The position numbers and the translations under genes are program-made. Shown piece after piece: positions 36,101 to 50,443 of a stretch of 64,000 nt of DNA. The stretch spans positions 36,364,129 to 36,428,128 of the forward strand of contig OY743180.1 in NCBI GenBank assembly GCA_963555705.1, written 5' to 3'. The notes beneath the pieces were generated by a model. That model had not been told where the DNA came from and made no database searches. It saw only the letters and a program-made list of their open reading frames with translations. Numbering within the stretch: the first letter of the stretch is position 1; every line of letters begins with the position of its first letter. Source of the stretch: Ligustrum vulgare (taxonomy: Eukaryota > Streptophyta > Magnoliopsida > Lamiales > Oleaceae).

Positions 36101-38394
36101 ACTCCTATTAACTCAGGAAATCTACTTCAAACATACAATAATAATGAATTCAAAACTGAAAACAAAATCTAAAGGGCCATAAGAATTTAAATAAATAAAC
36201 TACTTCCCTTACGAGAAGTACGGTTGTAGCCAGTCCAAGCGTCCATATTGAAAAGCATCCCGAAAAGAGAAGTATTCTACGAAAACAGCTTATGTAATCG
36301 TTAATAACAATCTTTCTCAAGCAAATCTTATAAAATATTTTAAAGAATACAATGGTAAACAATGCAATAATACATATACAACAATACAAGAAGATAAAAT
36401 TTCATACACTACTCTTACTTCTACTTATGAAATTTTAATAACCGCTCCAACCTATTGTTACTCTTACCCCCATTCGTTATATTTAGTGTCTACTTCAGCT
36501 ATTATTCCAACTGTGACTTACCAACTCCAACAACATCCCGTACTCTTATAATAGTTATTACTCACTTCACTCCTACTCCGACTCCTATTAACTCAAGTAA
36601 TCTACGTCAAACATACACTAATTATAAATTCAATATTAAAAACTAAATCGAACTGGCCATAATAAACATTTCACTAAAAGAATTAATTCCCTTATAAGCG
36701 ACTAGGTTGTCGGCATATCAAGTGTGGAGTGTTAAAACCATTCCAATAGACCAGTGTTCTACGAGCACGTCTTCTGCAATCAATACAAATATTTAATCAT
36801 TGTCAAGCAAATCTTAAATAATATTTTAAAGTATACAAAAATAAACTTTACAATAATAAATCTATTGCAATACTAAAATATGAAATTTCATAAACTTGTC
36901 TTACTCCAAATAAAAAAATTTCAGTAGAAGTTCCTAACAATTGTTACTCTGAATCCCATATTTGTTAAACTTTAGTTCCTATTTCCACTTTTACTCGTAC
37001 ATCGACATACCTACCCCAGGTCCTTACCCTATCCGAATAAAAGTTACCAACTTCTTCAACTCCCAGTTCGACTCCTATTAACTCAGGAAATCTACTTCAA
37101 ACATACAATAATAATGAATTCAAAACTGAAAACAAAATCTAAAGGGCCATAAGAATTAAAATAAATAAACTACTTCCCTTACGAGAAGTACGGTTGCAGC
37201 CAGTCCAAGCTTCCATATTGAAAAGCATCCCGAAATGACAAGTATTCTACGAAAAGATCTTATGTAATCGTTAATAACAATCTTTCTCAAGCAAATCTTT
37301 TAAAATATTTTAAAGAAAATAATAGTAAACAATGCAACAATACATATATAGCAATACAAGAAGATGAAATTTCATACACTACTCTTACTTCTACTTATGA
37401 AATTTTAATAACCGCTCCAACCTATTGTTACTCTCACCCCCATTCCTTAAATTTAGTGTCTACTTCAGCTATTACTCCAACTGTGACTTACCAACTTCTA
37501 CGACATCCCGTACTCGTATAATAGTTATTACTCACTTCACTCCTACTCCGACTCCTATTAACTCAAGTAATCTGCTTCAAACATACACTAATTATAAATT
37601 CGATATTAAAAACTTAATCGAACTGGACATAATAAACATTTCACTAAAAGAAATAATTCCCTTATAAGCAACTAGGTTGTCGGCATATCAAGTGTGTAGT
37701 GTTAAAACCATTCCAAAAGACCAGTATTCTACGAGCACGTCTTCTGCAATCAATACAAATATTTAATCATTGTCAAGCAAATCTTAAATAATATTTTAAA
37801 GTATAAAAAAATAAACTTTACAATAATAAATCTATTGCAATACTAAAATATGAAATTTCATAAACTTGTCTTACTCCAATTAAAAAAATTTCAGTAGAAG
37901 TTCCTAACAATTGTTACTCTGAATCCCATATTTGTTAAACTTTAGTTCCTATTTCCACTTTTACTCGTACATCGACATACCTACCCCAGGTCCTTCCCCT
38001 ATTCGAATAAAAGTTACCAACTTCTTCAACTCCCAGTCCGACTCCTATTAACTCAGGAAATCTACTTCAAACATACAATAATAATGAATTCAAAACTGAA
38101 AACAAAATCTAAAGGGCCATAAGAATTTAAATAAATAAACTACTTCCCTTACGAGAAGTACGGTTGTAGCCAGTCCAAGCGTCCATATTGAAAAGCATCC
38201 CGAAAAGAGAAGTATTCTACGAAAACAGCTTATGTAATCGTTAATAACAATCTTTCTCAAGCAAATCTTATAAAATATTTTAAAGAATACAATGGTAAAC
38301 AATGCAATAATACATATACAACAATACAAGAAGATAAAATTTCATACACTACTCTTACTTCTACTTATGAAATTTTAATAACCGCTCCAACCTA
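26755..38394. repeat. 1940 bp dimer higher-order repeat, six copies
   Basis: Beta and alpha alternate strictly from 26755 to 38394, which is exactly 6 x 1940 bp. By eye only about a dozen private substitutions are seen in 11.6 kb, for example near 29373, 29465, 29490, 31845, 32924, 34501, 34912, 35613 and 35979. The alpha half A alternates between CCAATTAAAAAAATT (near 26240, 30120, 34000, 37880) and CCAATTAAATAAATT (near 28180, 32060, 35940), suggesting a hidden 3880 bp period. Confidence 0.85.
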
Positions 38395-39584
38395 TTGTTA
38401 CTCTCACCCCCATTCCTTAAATATAGTGTCTACTTCAGCTATTACTCCAACTGTGACTTACCAACTTCTACGACATCCCGTACTCGTATAATAGTTATTA
38501 CTCACTTCACTCCTACTCCGACTCCTATTAACTCAAGTAATCTGCGTCAAACATACACTAATTATAAATTCGATATTAAAAACTAAATCGAACTGGACAT
38601 AATAAACATTTCACTAAAAGAAATAATTCCCTTATAAGCAACTAGGTTGTCGGCATATCAAGTGTGTAGTGTTAAAACCATTACAAAAGACCAGTATTCT
38701 ACGAGCACTTCTTCTGCAATCAATACAAATATTTAATCACTGTCAAGCAAATCTTAAATAATATTTTAAAGTATAAAAAAATAAACTTTACAATAATAAA
38801 TCTGTTGCAATACTAAAATATGAAATTTCATAAACTTGTCTTACTCCAAATAAAAAAAAATTCAGTAGCAGTTCCTAACAATTGTTACTCGTACATCGAC
38901 ATACCTACCCCAGGTCCTTACCCTATCCGAATAAAAGTTACCAACTTCTTCAACTCCCAGTCCGACTCCTATTAGCTCAGGAAATCTACTTCAAACATAC
39001 AATAATAATGAATTCAAAACTGAAAATAAAATCTAAAGGGCCATAAGAATTTACATAAATATACTACTTCCCTTACGAGAAGTACGGTTGTAGCCAGTCC
39101 AAGCGTCCATATTGAAAAGCATCCCAAAAAGACAAGTATTCTACGAAAACAGCTTATGTAATCGTTAATAACAATCTTTCTCAAGCAAATCTTTTAAAAT
39201 ATTTTAAAGAAAATAATAGTAAATAATGCAACAATACATATATAGCAATACAAGAAAGTGAAATTTCATACACTACACTTACTTCTACTTATGAAATTTT
39301 AATAACCGCTCCAACCTATTGTTACTCTCACCCCCATTCCTTAAATATAGTGTCTACTTCAGCTATTACTCCAACTGTGACTTACCAACTTCTACGACAT
39401 CCCGTACTCGTATAATAGTTATTACTCACTTCACTCCTACTCCGACTCCTATTAACTCAAGTAATCTGCGTCAAACATACACTAATTATAAATTCGATAT
39501 TAAAAACTAAATCGAACTGGACATAATAAACATTTCACTAAAAGAAATAATTCCCTTATAAGCAACTAGGTTGTCGGCATATCA

Positions 39585-40225
39585 AGTGTGGAGTGTTAAA
39601 ACCATTCCAATAGACCAGTATTCTACGAGCACGTCTTCTGCAATCAATACAAATATTTAATCATTGTCAAGCAAATCTTAAATAATATTTTAAAGTATAC
39701 AAAAATAAACTTTACAATAATAAATCTATTGCAATACTAAAATATGAAATTTCATAAACTTGTCTTACTCCAAATAAAAAAATTTCAGTAGAAGTTCCTA
39801 ACAATTGTTACTCTGAATCCCATATTTGTTAAACTTTAGTTCCTATTTCCACTTTTACTCGTACATCGACATACCTACCCCAGGTCCTTACCCTATCCGA
39901 ATAAAAGTTACCAACTTCTTCAACTCCCAGTTCGACTCCTATTAACTCAGGAAATCTACTTCAAACATACAATAATAATGAATTCAAAACTGAAAACAAA
40001 ATCTAAAGGGCCATAAGAATTAAAATAAATAAACTACTTCCCTTACGAGAAGTACGGTTGTAGCCAGTCCAAGCTTCCATATTGAAAAGCATCCCGAAAT
40101 GACAAGTATTCTACGAAAAGATCTTATGTAATCGTTAATAACAATCTTTCTCAAGCAAATCTTTTAAAATATTTTAAAGAAAATAATAGTAAACAATGCA
40201 ACAATACTATAGCAATACAAGAAGA
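39585..40225. repeat. Middle-domain (beta-type) half A inside the right domain
   Basis: Within right-type sequence this stretch switches to beta markers: GTGTGGAG, TTCCAATAGACC, the long form with TCTGAATCCC, GAATTAAAATAAATAAAC, AAGCTTCC, GAAATGACAAG and GAAAAGATCTTATG. The left switch lies between about 39566 and 39591. The right switch lies between about 40225 and 40314, where CTTAAATATAG restores right-type sequence. This makes the unit 967 bp long. Gene conversion or double unequal crossover is inferred. Confidence 0.75.
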
Positions 40226-43055
40226 TGAAATTTCATACACTACTCTTACTTCTACTTATGAAATTTTAATAACCGCTCCAACCTATTGTTACTCTCACCC
40301 CCATTCCTTAAATATAGTGTCTACTTCAGTTATTACTCCAACTGTGACTTACCAACTTCTACGACATCCCGTACTCGTATAATAGTTATTACTCACTTCA
40401 CTCCTACTCCGACTCCTATTAACTCAAGTAATCTGCGTCAAACATACACTAATTATAAATTCGATATTAAAAACTAAATCGAACTGGCCATAATAAACAT
40501 TTCACTAAAAGAAATAATTCCCTTATAAGCAACTAGGTTGTCGGCATATCAAGTGTGTAGTTTTAAAACCATTCCAAAAGACCAGTATTCTACGAGCACT
40601 TCTTCTGCAATCAATACAAATATTTAATCATTGTCAAGCAAATCTTAAATAATATTTTAAAGTATAAAAAAATAAACTTTAAAATAATAAATCTATTGCA
40701 ATACTAAAATATGAAATTTCAAAAACTTGTCTTACTCCAAATAAAAAAAAATTCAGTAGCAGTTCCTAACAATTGTTACTCGTACATCGACATACCTACC
40801 CCAGGTCCTTACCCTATCCGAATAAAAGTTACCAACTTCTTCAACTCCCAGTCCGACTCCTATTTGCTCAGGAAATCTACTTCAAACATACAATAATAAT
40901 GAATTCAAAACGGAAAATAAAATCTAAAAAGCCATAAGAATTTATATAAATAAACTACTTCCCTTACGAGAAGTACGGTTGTAGCCAGTCCAAGCGTCCA
41001 TATTGAAAAGCATCCCAAAAAGACAAGTATTCTACGAAAACAGCTTATGTAATCGTTAATAACAATCTTTCTCAAGCAAATCTTTTAAAATATTTTAAAG
41101 AAAATAATAGTAAACAATGCAAAAATACATATATAGCAATACAAGAAGGTGAAATTTCATACACTACTCTTACTTCTACTTATGAAATTTTAATAACCGC
41201 TCCAACCTATTGTTACTCTCACCCCCATTCCTTAAATATAGTGTCTACTTCAGCTATTACTCCAACTGTGACTTACCAACTTCTACGACATCCCATACTC
41301 GTATAATAGTTATTACTCACTTCACTCCTACTTCGACTCCTATTAACTCAAGTAATCTGTGTCAAACATACACTAATTATAAATTCGATATTAAAAACTA
41401 AATCGAACTGGCCATAATAAACATTTCACTAAAAGAAGTAATTCCCTTATAAGCAACTAGGTTGTCGGCATATCAAGTGTGTAGTTTTGAAACCATTCCA
41501 AAAGACCAGTAATCTACGAGCACTTCTTCTGCAATCAATACAAATATTTAATCATTGTCAAGCAAATCTTAAATAATATTTTAAAGTATACAAAAATAAA
41601 CTTTACAATAATAAATCTATTGCAATACTAAAATATGAAATTTCATAAACTTGTCTTACTCCAAAAAAAAAAAAATTCAGTAGCAGTTCCTAACAATTGT
41701 TACTCGTACATCGACATACCTACCCCAGGTCCTTACCCTATCCGAATAAAAGTTACCAACTTCTTCAACTCCCAGTCCGACTCCTATTAGCTCAGGAAAT
41801 CTACTTCAAACATACAATAATAATGAATTCAAAACTGAAAATAAAATCTAAAGGGCCATAAGAATTTATATAAATAAACTACTTCCCTTACGAGAAGTAC
41901 GGTTGTAGCCAGTCCAAGCGTCCATATTGAAAAGCATCCCAAAAAGACAAGTATTCTACGAAAACTGCTTATGTAATCGTTAATAACAATCTTTCTCAAG
42001 CAAATCTTTTAAAATATTTTAAAGAAAATAATAGTAAATAATGCAACAATACATATATAGCTACAAGAAAGTGAAATTTCATACACTACTCTTACTTCTA
42101 CTTATGAAATTTTAATAACCGCTCCAACCTATTGTCACTCTCACCCCCATTCCTTAAATATAGTGTCTACTTCAGCTATTACTCCAACTGTGACTTACCA
42201 ACTTCTACGACATCCCGTACTCGTATAATAGTTATTACTCACTTCACTCCTACTCCGACTCCTATTAACTCAAGTAATCTGCGTCAAACATACACTAATT
42301 ATAAATTCGATATTAAAAACTAAATCGAACTGGACATAATAAACATTTCACTAAAAGAAATAATTCCCTTATAAGCAACTAGGTTGTCGGCATATCAAGT
42401 GTGTGGTGTTAAAACCATTCCAAAAGACCAGTATTCTACGAGCACGTCTTCTGCAATCAATACAAATATTTAATCATTGTCAAGCAAATCTTAAATAATA
42501 TTTTAAAGTATAAAAAAATAAACTTTACAATAATAAATCTATTGCAATACTAAAATATGAAATTTCATAAACTTGTCTTACTCCAAATAAAAAAAAATTC
42601 AGTAGCAGTTCCTAACAATTGTTACTCGTACATCGACATACCTACCCCAGGTCCTTACCCTATCCGAATAAAAGTTACCAACTTCTTCAACTCCCAGTCC
42701 GACTCCTATTAGCTCAGGAAATCTACTTCAAACATACAATAATAATGAATTCAAAACTGAAAACAAAATCTAAAGGGCCATAAGAATTTATATAAATAAA
42801 CTACTTCCCTTACGAGAAGTACGGTTGTAGCCAGTCCAAGCGTCCATATTGAAAAGCATCCCAAAAAGACAAGTATTCTACGAAAACAGCTTATGTAATC
42901 GTTAATAACAATCTTTCTCAAGCAAATCTTTTAAAATATTTTAAAGAAAATAATAGTAAACAATGCAAAAATACATATATAGCAATACAAGAAGGTGAAA
43001 TTTCATACACTACTCTTACTTCTACTTATGAAATTTTAATAACCGCTCCAACCTA

Positions 43056-46000
43056 TTGTTACTCTCATCCCCATTCCTTAAATATAGTGTCTACTTCAGC
43101 TATTACTCCAACTGTGACTTACCAACTTCTACGACATCCCATACTCGTATAATAGTTATTACTCACTTCACTCCTACTTCGACTCCTATTAACTCAAGTA
43201 ATCTGTGTCAAACATACACTAATTATAAATTCGATATTAAAAACTAAATCGAACTGGCCATAATAAACATTTCACTAAAAGAAGTAATTCCCTTATAAGC
43301 AACTAGGTTGTCGGCATATCAAGTGTGTAGTTTTGAAACCATTCCAAAAGACCAGTAATCTACGAGCACTTCTTCTGCAATCAATACAAATATTTAATCA
43401 TTGTCAAGCAAATCTTAAATAATATTTTAAAGTATACAAAAATAAACTTTACAATAATAAATCTATTGCAATACTAAAATATGAAATTTCATAAACTTGT
43501 CTTACTCCAAAAAAAAAAAAATTCAGTAGCAGTTCCTAACAATTGTTACTCGTACATCGACATACCTACCCCAGGTCCTTACCCTATCCGAATAAAAGTT
43601 ACCAACTTCTTCAACTCCCAGTCCGACTCCTATTAGCTCAGGAAATCTACTTCAAACATACAATAATAATGAATTCAAAACGGAAAATAAAATCTAAAAA
43701 GCCATAAGAATTTATATAAATAAACTACTTCCCTTACGAGAAGTACGGTTGTAGCCAGTCCAAGCGTCCATATTGAAAAGCATCCCAAAAAGACAAGTAT
43801 TCTACGAAAACAGCTTATGTAATCGTTAATAACAATCTTTCTCAAGCAAATCTTTTAAAATATTTTAAAGAAAATAATAGTAAACAATGCAAAAATACAT
43901 ATATAGCAATACAAGAAGGTGAAATTTCATACACTACTCTTACTTCTACTTATGAAATTTTAATAACCGCTCCAACCTATTGTTACTCTCACCCCCATTC
44001 CTTAAATATAGTGTCTACTTCAGCTATTACTCCAACTGTGACTTACCAACTTCTACGACATCCCCTACTCGTATAATAGTTATTACTCACTTCACTCCTA
44101 CTTCGACTCCTATTAACTCAAGTAATCTGTGTCAAACATACACTAATTATAAATTCGATATTAAAAACTAAATCGAACTGGCCATAATAAACATTTCACT
44201 AAAAGAAGTAATTCCCTTATAAGCAACTAGGTTGTCGGCATATCAAGTGTGTAGTTTTGAAACCATTCCAAAAGACCAGTAATCTACGAGCACTTCTTCT
44301 GCAATCAATACAAATATTTAATCATTGTCAAGCAAATCTTAAATAATATTTTAAAGTATACAAAAATAAACTTTACAATAATAAATCTATTGCAATACTA
44401 AAATATGAAATTTCATAAACTTGTCTTACTCCAAAAAAAAAAAAATTCAGTAGCAGTTCCTAACAATTGTTACTCGTACATCGACATACCTACCCCAGGT
44501 CCTTACCCTATCCGAATAAAAGTTACCAACTTCTTCAACTCCCAGTCCGACTCCTATTAGCTCAGGAAATCTACTTCAAACATACAATAATAATGAATTC
44601 AAAACTGAAAATAAAATCTAAAGGGCCATAAGAATTTATATAAATAAACTACTTCCCTTACGAGAAGTACGGTTGTAGCCAGTCCAAGCGTCCATATTGA
44701 AAAGCATCCCAAAAAGACAAGTATTCTACGAAAACAGCTTATGTAATCGTTAATAACAATCTTTCTCAAGCAAATCTTTTAAAATATTTTAAAGAAAATA
44801 ATAGTAAATAATGCAACAATACATATATAGCTACAAGAAAGTGAAATTTCATACACTACTCTTACTTCTACTTATGAAATTTTAATAACCGCTCCAACCT
44901 ATTGTCACTCTCACCCCCATTCCTTAAATATAGTGTCTACTTCAGCTATTACTCCAACTGTGACTTACCAACTTCTACGACATCCCGTACTCGTATAATA
45001 GTTATTACTCACTTCACTCCTACTCCGACTCCTATTAACTCAAGTAATCTGCGTCAAACATACACTAATTATAAATTCGATATTAAAAACTAAATCGAAC
45101 TGGACATAATAAACATTTCACTAAAAGAAATAATTCCCTTATAAGCAACTAGGTTGTCGGCATATCAAGTGTGTGGTGTTAAAACCATTCCAAAAGACCA
45201 GTATTCTACGAGCACGTCTTCTGCAATCAATACAAATATTTAATCATTGTCAAGCAAATCTTAAATAATATTTTAAAGTATAAAAAAATAAACTTTACAA
45301 TAATAAATCTATTGCAATACTAAAATATGAAATTTCATAAACTTGTCTTACTCCAAATAAAAAAAAATTCAGTAGCAGTTCCTAACAATTGTTACTCGTA
45401 CATCGACATACCTACCCCAGGTCCTTACCCTATCCGAATAAAAGTTACCAACTTCTTCAACTCCCAGTCCGACTCCTATTAGCTCAGGAAATCTACTTCA
45501 AACATACAATAATAATGAATTCAAAACTGAAAACAAAATCTAAAGGGCCATAAGAATTTATATAAATAAACTACTTCCCTTACGAGAAGTACGGTTGTAG
45601 CCAGTCCAAGCGTCCATATTGAAAAGCATCCCAAAAAGACAAGTATTCTACGAAAACAGCTTATGTAATCGTTAATAACAAACTTTCTCAAGCAAATCTT
45701 TTAAAATATTTTAAAGAAAATAATAGTAAACAATGCAACAATACATATATAGCAATACAAGAAGGTGAAATTTCATACACTACTCTTACTTCTACTTATG
45801 AAATTTTAATAACCGCTCCAACCTGTTGTTACTCTCACCCCCATTCCTTAAATATAGTGTCTACTTCAGCTATTACTCCAACTGTGACTTACCAACTTCT
45901 ACGACATCCCGTACTCGTATAATAGTTATTACTCACTTCACTCCTACTCCGACTCCTATTAACTCAAGTAATCTGCGTCAAACATACACTAATTATAAAT

Positions 46001-49000
46001 TCGATATTAAAAACTAAATCGAACTGGACATAATAAACATTTCACTAAAAGAAATAATTCCCTTATAAGCAACTAGGTTGTCGGCATATCAAGTGTGTGG
46101 TGTTAAAACCATTCCAAAAGACCAGTATTCTACGAGCACGTCTTCTGCAATCAATACAAATATTTAATCATTGTCAAGCAAATCTTAAATAATATTTTAA
46201 AGTATAAAAAAATAAACTTTACAATAATAAATCTATTGCAATACTAAAATATGAAATTTCATAAACTTGTCTTACTCCAAATAAAAAAAAATTCAGTAGC
46301 AGTTCCTAACAATTGTTACTCGTACATCGACATACCTACCCCAGGTCCTTACCCTATCCGAATAAAAGTTACCAACTTCTTCAACTCCCAGTCCGACTCC
46401 TATTAGCTCAGGAAATCTACTTCAAACATACAATAATAATGAATTCAAAACTGAAAACAAAATCTAAAGGGCCATAAGAATTTATATAAATAAACTACTT
46501 CCCTTACGAGAAGTACGGTTGTAGCCAGTCCAAGCGTCCATATTGAAAAGCATCCCAAAAAGACAAGTATTCTACGAAAACAGCTTATGTAATCGTTAAT
46601 AACAATCTTTCTCAAGCAAATCTTTTAAAATATTTTAAAGAAAATAATAGTAAACAATGCAAAAATACATATATAGCAATACAAGAAGGTGAAATTTCAT
46701 ACACTACTCTTACTTCTACTTATGAAATTTTAATAACCGCTCCAACCTATTGTTACTCTCACCCCCATTCCTTAAATATAGTGTCTACTTCAGCTATTAC
46801 TCCAACTGTGACTTACCAACTTCTACGACATCCCATACTCGTATAATAGTTATTACTCACTTCACTCCTACTTCGACTCCTATTAACTCAAGTAATCTGT
46901 GTCAAACATACACTAATTATAAATTCGATATTAAAAACTAAATCGAACTGGCCATAATAAACATTTCACTAAAAGAAGTAATTCCCTTATAAGCAACTAG
47001 GTTGTCGGCATATCAAGTGTGTAGTTTTGAAACCATTCCAAAAGACCAGTAATCTACGAGCACTTCTTCTGCAATCAATACAAATATTTAATCATTGTCA
47101 AGCAAATCTTAAATAATATTTTAAAGTATACAAAAATAAACTTTACAATAATAAATCTATTGCAATACTAAAATATGAAATTTCATAAACTTGTCTTACT
47201 CCAAAAAAAAAAAATTCAGTAGCAGTTCCTAACAATTGTTACTCGTACATCGACATACCTACCCCAGGTCCTTACCCTATCCGAATAAAAGTTACCAACT
47301 TCTTCAACTCCCAGTCCGACTCCTATTAGCTCAGGAAATCTACTTCAAACATACAATAATAATGAATTCAAAACGGAAAATAAAATCTAAAAAGCCATAA
47401 GAATTTATATAAATAAACTACTTCCCTTACGAGAAGTACGGTTGTAGCCAGTCCAAGCGTCCATATTGAAAAGCATCCCAAAAAGACAAGTATTCTACGA
47501 AAACAGCTTATGTAATCGTTAATAACAATCTTTCTCAAGCAAATCTTTTAAAATATTTTAAAGAAAATAATAGTAAACAATGCAAAAATACATATATAGC
47601 AATACAAGAAGGTGAAATTTCATACACTACTCTTACTTCTACTTATGAAATTTTAATAACCGCTCCAACCTATTGTTACTCTCACCCCCATTCCTTAAAT
47701 ATAGTGTCTACTTCAGCTATTACTCCAACTGTGACTTACCAACTTCTACGACATCCCATACTCGTATAATAGTTATTACTCACTTCACTCCTACTTCGAC
47801 TCCTATTAACTCAAGTAATCTGTGTCAAACATACACTAATTATAAATTCGATATTAAAAACTAAATCGAACTGGCCATAATAAACATTTCACTAAAAGAA
47901 GTAATTCCCTTATAAGCAACTAGGTTGTCGGCATATCAAGTGTGTAGTTTTGAAACCATTCCAAAAGACCAGTAATCTACGAGCACTTCTTCTGCAATCA
48001 ATACAAATATTTAATCATTGTCAAGCAAATCTTAAATAATATTTTAAAGTATACAAAAATAAACTTTACAATAATAAATCTATTGCAATACTAAAATATG
48101 AAATTTCATAAACTTGTCTTACTCCAAAAAAAAAAAAAATTCAGTAGCAGTTCCTAACAATTGTTACTCGTACATCGACATACCTACCCCAGGTCCTTAC
48201 CCTATCCGAATAAAAGTTACCAACTTCTTCAACTCCCAGTCCGACTCCTATTAGCTCAGGAAATCTACTTCAAACATACAATAATAATGAATTCAAAACT
48301 GAAAATAAAATCTAAAGGGCCATAAGAATTTATATAAATAAACTACTTCCCTTACGAGAAGTACGGTTGTAGCCAGTCCAAGCGTCCATATTGAAAAGCA
48401 TCCCAAAAAGACAAGTATTCTACGAAAACAGCTTATGTAATCGTTAATAACAATCTTTCTCAAGCAAATCTTTTAAAATATTTTAAAGAAAATAATAGTA
48501 AATAATGCAACAATACATATATAGCTACAAGAAAGTGAAATTTCATACACTACTCTTACTTCTACTTATGAAATTTTAATAACCGCTCCAACCTATTGTC
48601 ACTCTCACCCCCATTCCTTAAATATAGTGTCTACTTCAGCTATTACTCCAACTGTGACTTACCAACTTCTACGACATCCCGTACTCGTATAATAGTTATT
48701 ACTCACTTCACTCCTACTCCGACTCCTATTAACTCAAGTAATCTGCGTCAAACATACACTAATTATAAATTCGATATTAAAAACTAAATCGAACTGGACA
48801 TAATAAACATTTCACTAAAAGAAATAATTCCCTTATAAGCAACTAGGTTGTCGGCATATCAAGTGTGTAGTGTTAAAACCATTACAAAAGACCAGTATTC
48901 TACGAGCACGTCTTCTGCAATCAATACAAATATTTAATCATTGTCAAGCAAATCTTAAATAATATTTTAAAGTATAAAAAAATAAACTTTACAATAATAA

Positions 49001-50443
49001 ATCTATTGCAATACTAAAATATGAGATTTCATAAACTTGTCTTACTCCAAATAAAAAAAAAATCAGTAGCAGTTCCTAACAATTGTTACTCGTACATCGA
49101 CATACCTACCCCAGGTCCTTACCCTATCCGAATAAAAGTTACCAACTTCCTCAACTCCCAGTCCGACTCCTATTAGCTCAGGAAATCTACTTCAAACATA
49201 CAATAATAATGAATTCAAAATTGAAAATAAAATCTAAAGGGCCATAAGAATTTATATAAATAAACTACTTCCCTTACGAGAAGTACGGTTGTAGCCAGTC
49301 CAAGCGTCCATATTGAAAACCATCCCAAAAAGACAAGTATTCTACGAAAACAGCTTATGTAATCGTTAATAACAATCTTTCTCAAGCAAATCTTTTAAAA
49401 TATTTTAAAGAAAATAATAGTAAACAATGCAACAATACATATATAGCAATACAAGAAGGTGAAATTTCATACACTACTCTTACTTCTACTTATGAAATTT
49501 TAATAACCGCTCCAACCTGTTGTTACTCTCACCCCCATTCCTTAAATATAGTGTCTACTTCAGCTATTACTCCAACTGTGACTTACCAACTTCTACGACA
49601 TCCCGTACTCGTATAATAGTTATTACTCACTTCACTCCTACTCCGACTCCTATTAACTCAAGTAATCTGCATCAAACATACACTAATTATAAATTCGATA
49701 TTAAAAACTAAATCGAACTGGCCATAATAAACATTTCACTAAAAGAAATAATTCCCTTATAAGCAACTAGGTTGTCGGCATATCAAGTGTGTAGTTTTAA
49801 AACCATTCCAAAAGACCAGTATTCTACGAGCACTTCTTCTGCAATCAATACAAATATTTAATCACCGTCAAGCAAATCTTAAATAATATTTTATAGTATA
49901 CAAAAATAAACTTTACAATAATAAATCTATTGCAATACTAAAATATGAAATTTCATAAACTTGTCTTACTCCAAATAAAAAAAAATTCAGTAGCAGTTCC
50001 TAACAATTGTTACTCGTACATCGACATACCTACCCCAGGTCCTTACCCTATCCGAATAAAAGTTACCAACTTCTTCAACTCCCAGTCCGACTCCTATTAG
50101 CTCAGGAAATCTACTTCAAACATACAATAATAATGAATTCAAAACTGAAAATAAAATCTAAAGGGCCATAAGAATTTATATAAATAAACTACTTCCCTTA
50201 CGAGAAGTACGGTTGTAGCCAGTCCAAGCGTCCATATTGAAAAGCATCCCAAAAAGACAAGTATTCTACGAAAACAGCTTATGTAATCGTTAATAACAAT
50301 CTTTCTCAAGCAAATCTTTTAAAATATTTTAAAGAAAATAATAGTAAACAATGCAACAATACATATATAGCAATACAAGAAGGTGAAATTTCATACACTA
50401 CTCTTACTTCTACTTATGAAATTTTAATAACCGCTCCAACCTA
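43056..50443. repeat. 3694 bp tetramer higher-order repeat, two copies
   Basis: Four monomer variants recur in the same order at 43056/43980/44902/45826 and 46750/47673/48596/49520, offset 3693-3694 bp. The first two of each set carry CCCATACTCG or CCCCTACTCG, ACTTCGACTCC and CTGTGTCAAAC. The third has ATTGTCACTCTC and lacks a few bases of the AGCAATACAAG block. The fourth has ACCTGTTGTTACTC. Linked half-A markers repeat in step: CGGAAAATAAAATCTAAAAAGCC at 43681 and 47372, and extended A runs after the first two. An incomplete earlier set (41210, 42132) precedes it. Confidence 0.8.

Larger units (their letters stand above)
13262..38340. repeat. Satellite array, middle domain (homogeneous 970 bp monomers)
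   Basis: After a partial unit at 13262, 25 anchors follow from 14165 to 37425 at 970 bp spacing, with 960 bp twice. Two monomer types occur. Alpha has CATTCCTTAAATTTAG, CTGCTTCAAAC, AACTTAATCG and GTGTGTAG. Beta has CATTCGTTATATTTAG, CCAACTCCAACAAC, AATTAATTCCC, GCGACTAGG and GTGTGGAG. Beta divides into a form with TACTCGTATAA (14165, 18045, 20945, 23845, 28695) and a form with TACTCTTATAA (16105, 17075, 19005, 21905, 24815, 26755, 30635, 32575, 34515, 36455). Copies of one type are almost identical over 25 kb, which points to recent amplification or strong homogenisation. Confidence 0.95.

Noticed and set aside
40711..40896. 61-residue plus-strand frame with an ATG
   Set aside because: Lies wholly in half A and is open only because of private changes (TCATAAAC to TCAAAAAC and loss of a TAG). 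Not a gene.
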